Assembly (NCBI GenBank): GCA_047620505.1
Contig: JBLHKS010000221.1
Span: forward strand, 1-11,228
From: JBLHKS01 sp047620505
GTDB taxonomy: Bacteria > Verrucomicrobiota > Verrucomicrobiia > Verrucomicrobiales > DEV007
Direction of reading: 5' to 3'
Length of the DNA stretch: 11,228 nt
The notes under the pieces: model-generated
Databases searched by the model: none
Told to the model about the DNA's origin: nothing
Seen by the model: only the letters and a program-made list of their open reading frames with translations
Shown: one piece after another, positions 8,072 to 11,228 of the stretch
Layout: each line of letters begins with the position of its first letter
Position numbering within the stretch: position 1 is the first letter of the stretch
Translations under genes and position numbers: made by a program

Positions 8072-8244
8072 GAGGAAAGTCGCCAACTTTAGCGGAGCCC
8101 GAGCATCAGTGCATCGATCGAATGAGCTCATTTTCACATTTTCCAAATCTGATATCGGCTCCGGGCGCAGAACCGATCCAATGGCCAAGAACAGCCGTCT
8201 TTTAGTTCGGAATCCCCCGAATTCCGCGCGAGGCTCCGCCTTCC
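8072..8244. other. Divergent intergenic region between the U32 gene and the GH13 gene
   Basis: This 173-bp segment must hold the promoters of both flanking genes, because they point away from each other. I see no confident -35/-10 pair on either strand and no transcription terminator. Its most AT-rich part is 8129-8153. Upstream start codons of the U32 frame (TTG at 8188 and ATG at 8131) fall inside it, so the true 5' end of the U32 gene decides how much of it is non-coding. Confidence 0.6.
8121..8132. promoter_or_regulatory. Perfect 12-bp palindrome, possible operator
   Basis: AATGAGCTCATT reads the same on both strands and sits about 50 bp upstream of the preferred U32 start and about 110 bp upstream of the GH13 start. 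A perfect 12-bp palindrome in a short divergent promoter region could be a binding site for a dimeric regulator. There is only one copy here and no regulator gene beside it, so this is a weak call that could be chance. Confidence 0.25.
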
Positions 8245-11228
8245 GTGATCCGCCACTTCAAAGCTTTAGTCCTCGCCGTCCTGCTCCTGCTTGTCTCGCC
8301 GTTGGCTTGGGCGGAGCCGATGGTGCAGTACTTCAACACGAGTTGGAAGGAGATCGCGAACAAGATGCCGGAGCTCGCTGAGGCCGGTTACGAATCGATC
8401 TGGCTGCCGCCGCCGCCGAAGGGCTCGGGCGGGTTGAGCGTGGGTTATGATCTTTGGGACCGCTTCGATCTGGGTTCGAAGGATCAGCGCGGGTCGGTCT
8501 CGACGCGCTACGGGACGGAGGCGGATCTTTTGGAGCTTGTCAGGACCGCCCACCGCTTTGGGATTCGCGTGTATTTCGACAACATCATGAACCATAACGC
8601 GTTCGATGTGCCGGGATTCAACGAGTCCGTGCCTGTCGACGTGTATCCCGGATTGCTGCCAGAGGATTTTCACCTGCGAGTGACGGAGGAAGGGTTTTAT
8701 CGGAAGTGGGATAACACCCGGAATTGGGGCGACGCGTGGCAGGTTCAGAACCTCGGGCTGTCGGATCTGATCGACATCGCGCACGAGAATCCGAACACGA
8801 ATTTCGGCCGCAACGAGGGCGACGATCATCCGAATATCACCTTCGTTCGGCATCCGGATAACCCGGACTATTATTTCGACATAGACCTGCCGCAGGGCGC
8901 GGATGGCGATGGGATTACGCTCTACACGTTCGCCGACAAGGAGCCGTTCACGGACACGGGCTGGGGCGCGAGTAACACCGGAGCTGGGAACGGTCGCTTC
9001 GACTGGGACGACACAAATTCGAATGGCCAACACGACAACGGCGAGACCTCGGAGCCGTTTGTCGATCTCGGTCTCTATCCAAACGCGCCTGCTCGCCAGT
9101 CGGCAGCTACCGGCGCGAGCGACGGGGTTTACAACATGGGCAATCCGGTTGTCGAAGATGTGAACGCGATGCTGATCCGCGCGTCGCGTTGGCTCTTCGA
9201 TCGGACGCACGTTGATGGCCTGCGGCTGGACGCGGTGAAGCACGTGCCGGATTACTTCTTTGGTCAGCTGAGCGGCGCGAACAAGGATCGCAGCGGCGCG
9301 GGTTACAACGGCGGGTCGCAGACGCAGTTCAACCTGACGCGCGGTTTCAGCGATTGGAGCAACCACCGTGACTCGGTTTTCAGCACGGAAATCCCGCGCG
9401 ACGACGCGATGCTTTTTGGCGAGCATCTCGGTCAGCCGCCCGGCTTTGGCGGTTACATCGATTCGGGGATGCGGCTCGTCGACAACGATCTCCGCAGCAA
9501 GTTTAACAATGTGTTAGGCAATCAGTTCAACGGTCTGAATGGTCTTGAAAATGAGGGCAGTGGCGGGTTCGCGTCGGCGGTCGCGGTGACCCACGCGCAG
9601 AGCCACGACAACGATTTCGCGGCGATGCGAGAGTTGCAGCACGCAATGTATTTTACGCGCGCCGGCCTACCGCTGGTTTACACGGACGGCAATTTCCAAG
9701 CGGAGACGCTATCCCAATCCGGCGGCGCGTTTCCGCGGCATGCGAACACGAATTTCCTCGGTCAATTCGGCGATCCGCGTTTGCCGAACCTGATGCAAAT
9801 TCACCAAGCCTTCGCGCGTGGTTTTCAAGTTGGTGTGTGGTCGGACGCGGACCTGGTCGCCTATGAACGCCGCGACGAACGCGAGAATCCGGCCATGACT
9901 GACGCCGACGAGGTCACCTCAATCGTGCTCGTCAATGACAACACCGCCAACGGTCAGCGCCCGTTCGATCGCTTCGGTTTTTCCTCGGCGTTTCCGGCTG
10001 GGGCTTATCTTTATCAGTATGCGGTCGGCCCAGCAGCTGCTGGTGATTCGATGACGCCGTTTTACACGACGATGGGCGACGCCGGCGGCGGACGGTCGTT
10101 TTTTCCGGACAGCGTGACCGTCCCGCGGGGCGGTTATTTCGTCTTCTCATGGCGGACGCCGGAGGAAGCGCCGGGCTGGCAAAACGGCGGCGGTTCGCCG
10201 ATCGAAATTTACCAAAACGGCTCGCCCGTCGGCAGCGTGACCGTTTCGCGCCGCGACGGTCCAGACGGCGATCCGAGCTACAACCCGCTTGGCCTTCCAG
10301 ACGCGGACGCTACCGATTTCACCTACGAAATCGACATTCCACGCGTGACCAACGGAAGTGATCTGGATTTCGTGACGCGCGTCGACGGTTCGGCGGCCGA
10401 TGTGCTCATGAAGCTGGATGGCGGTGTCGATCTCAACGACGATGATCCGGGATTGCCGGGCGCGACCGGGACGCCACGCGACTCCGCCGGAATGAAGCGC
10501 GACTTCCCACCGGCTTACTGGGAACCTCGCCCGCCGAGCGCAGGATCGGACGGCGCGCCCTTCGCGGACTCGACGGACGTCTACCTTGGCTATGAACGAA
10601 CGGTTTTTCGCGAGCGCGGCGGTCCAGAGAAATTCGCGGCAGTCGATCGGAATCGATCGACGTTAGGATCGCCGGGCGCGGAAACTTACAGCACAACCGT
10701 CGGCAACGGAGTTAACGGCCCAACCACCAACAACCCGACGCCGAACAACACGATTGGCTACATCGAGCACGATCCCGGCGCGCAGGTCGACGGCGAGCCG
10801 GGCGGGACGACGATGTTCGACGATTCGGGCGCGGCTGCGGTGTTTTGGATTCGCACGACAACCGGGCTCGACGGCTACTTTCCTTACGTTTACTACACGA
10901 TCGATTCGACCAATCCCGAAGGCGCGGGCGGCAACGGCGCGGGCGGCAACGGCGCGGGCTCGACGACCGTGCTTCCCATGACCTTCGTGCGCGATTCCGG
11001 CGGGCATTCGTGGTTCAAGGCTGAGATCAATCCGAAGCCGAGCGGCGAGCTGCGCTACAAACTCAGCTCCGTCCGCAAGACCGCAGGAGGCAATCCGTTG
11101 GGCATCGTTTTTCCGAGCAACGCAGGAGCTGTGACCGAGAAACTCGGGATGATGTCGGTTTACGAGATCACCGGCTTCGACGCAACGACTGTCCAGCATC
11201 GCCCGCACAATGACCACGGCGATGTCTC
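8245..11228 (+). CDS. Secreted GH13 (alpha-amylase superfamily) protein with long C-terminal extension, 3' end outside window
   Basis: A frame open for 994 codons runs off the right edge. GTG at 8245 is chosen because it supplies a Sec signal peptide (residues 1-23, cleavage after LAWA); the next in-frame ATG (8320) lies beyond it, and an in-frame TAG at 8203 limits the frame upstream. The catalytic barrel shows region I DNIMNH (112-117), region II GLRLDAVKH (325-333, nucleophile D329), region III FGEHLG (acid/base E393) and region IV QSHDND (452-457, D455). The large insert between regions I and II holds an EF-hand-like loop (256-267). The barrel ends near RAGLPLVYTDGN. Beta-rich, Asp/Gly-rich extensions of unrecognised type follow from about 560, including a glycine repeat at 893-905. 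It likely hydrolyses or rearranges alpha-glucans outside the cytoplasm, but specificity cannot be read. Only a weak GAGG lies 11 nt upstream of the start. Confidence 0.9.
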   Translation, partial: MIRHFKALVLAVLLLLVSPLAWAEPMVQYFNTSWKEIANKMPELAEAGYESIWLPPPPKGSGGLSVGYDLWDRFDLGSKDQRGSVSTRYGTEADLLELVRTAHRFGIRVYFDNIMNHNAFDVPGFNESVPVDVYPGLLPEDFHLRVTEEGFYRKWDNTRNWGDAWQVQNLGLSDLIDIAHENPNTNFGRNEGDDHPNITFVRHPDNPDYYFDIDLPQGADGDGITLYTFADKEPFTDTGWGASNTGAGNGRFDWDDTNSNGQHDNGETSEPFVDLGLYPNAPARQSAATGASDGVYNMGNPVVEDVNAMLIRASRWLFDRTHVDGLRLDAVKHVPDYFFGQLSGANKDRSGAGYNGGSQTQFNLTRGFSDWSNHRDSVFSTEIPRDDAMLFGEHLGQPPGFGGYIDSGMRLVDNDLRSKFNNVLGNQFNGLNGLENEGSGGFASAVAVTHAQSHDNDFAAMRELQHAMYFTRAGLPLVYTDGNFQAETLSQSGGAFPRHANTNFLGQFGDPRLPNLMQIHQAFARGFQVGVWSDADLVAYERRDERENPAMTDADEVTSIVLVNDNTANGQRPFDRFGFSSAFPAGAYLYQYAVGPAAAGDSMTPFYTTMGDAGGGRSFFPDSVTVPRGGYFVFSWRTPEEAPGWQNGGGSPIEIYQNGSPVGSVTVSRRDGPDGDPSYNPLGLPDADATDFTYEIDIPRVTNGSDLDFVTRVDGSAADVLMKLDGGVDLNDDDPGLPGATGTPRDSAGMKRDFPPAYWEPRPPSAGSDGAPFADSTDVYLGYERTVFRERGGPEKFAAVDRNRSTLGSPGAETYSTTVGNGVNGPTTNNPTPNNTIGYIEHDPGAQVDGEPGGTTMFDDSGAAAVFWIRTTTGLDGYFPYVYYTIDSTNPEGAGGNGAGGNGAGSTTVLPMTFVRDSGGHSWFKAEINPKPSGELRYKLSSVRKTAGGNPLGIVFPSNAGAVTEKLGMMSVYEITGFDATTVQHRPHNDHGDV
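9010..9045 (+). other. EF-hand-like calcium-binding loop encoded within the GH13 protein
   Basis: Residues 256-267 (DTNSNGQHDNGE) match the 12-residue EF-hand loop at positions 1 (D256), 3 (N258), 5 (N260), 6 (G261), 9 (D264) and 12 (E267). Position 8, normally Ile/Leu/Val, is His. Many GH13 enzymes bind calcium near domain B, but usually not through an EF-hand loop. Calcium binding is inferred. Confidence 0.6.
10921..10959 (+). repeat. In-frame 15-bp tandem repeat (2.6 copies) encoding a Gly-Ala-Gly-Gly-Asn linker
   Basis: The unit GGCGCGGGCGGCAAC occurs at 10921-10935 and 10936-10950, followed by a partial copy at 10951-10959. All copies are identical and in frame, giving GAGGNGAGGNGAG inside the C-terminal extension of the GH13 protein. 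Perfect identity suggests recent expansion by slippage; each unit adds five residues without shifting the frame. Confidence 0.9.

Noticed and set aside
8266..9426. 386-codon open frame on the minus strand
   Set aside because: It lies entirely antisense to the GH13 gene, whose catalytic motifs are unmistakable; the product is Arg/Val-rich with no domain, as expected for a shadow frame in GC-rich codons.
10663..11217. 184-codon minus-strand frame near the right edge
   Set aside because: It is antisense to the continuous GH13 frame; its Ala/Arg repeat comes from the GC-rich 15-bp repeat on the other strand.
1..11228. Frequent GATC/CGATCG tetramers as a specific signal
   Set aside because: They are spread through all genes and fit common Asp, Ile, Arg and Ser codons; no clustering was seen.
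1..11228. Mobile element, CRISPR array or tRNA gene
   Set aside because: No transposase or integrase motifs, regular spaced repeats, terminal inverted repeats or tRNA-like cloverleaf were found by eye.

Overview
The window looks like chromosomal DNA of a bacterium from the Planctomycetes-Verrucomicrobia-Chlamydiae group, most likely a verrucomicrobium (moderate confidence). Three things point there: DUF1592-type cytochrome c proteins paired with DUF1552 (HXXSHH) proteins, near absence of Shine-Dalgarno sequences, and a large secreted GH13 protein with long extra C-terminal domains. Sampled lines have about 45-52% GC at the left end and mostly 53-65% in the right third, with one 80% stretch at a short repeat.

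Layout. (1) Bases 2-5658, plus strand, hold one tight gene row: the 3' end of a DUF1592-family gene, a DUF1552 gene, a complete DUF1592-family gene, and a second DUF1552 gene. Spacings are 12 nt, 18 nt and a 4-nt ATGA overlap. The row is therefore a DUF1592-DUF1552 pair present twice in tandem. All intact members carry export signals: a Sec-type signal on the cytochrome protein and twin-arginine signals on both DUF1552 proteins. (2) Bases 5663-8071, minus strand, encode a long (about 802 aa) U32-family protein of the RlhA-like type, which ends only 4 nt from the last DUF1552 gene. (3) Bases 8072-8244 are a short divergent intergenic region with a perfect 12-bp palindrome and no clear promoter. 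(4) From 8245 a plus-strand open frame runs off the right edge. It encodes a secreted GH13 (alpha-amylase superfamily) protein with all four catalytic motifs, an EF-hand-like calcium loop and a long C-terminal extension.

How they fit together. The DUF1552/DUF1592 row is probably an envelope multi-haem system of unknown substrate, with the two partners exported by different routes. The U32 protein is probably an RNA hydroxylase (established for E. coli RlhA and TrhP, inferred here) and is likely unrelated in function. The GH13 protein is a polysaccharide-degrading candidate. No RNA genes, CRISPR arrays, insertion sequences or attachment sites were seen. The best candidate for an under-described system is the duplicated haem/HXXSHH cassette.
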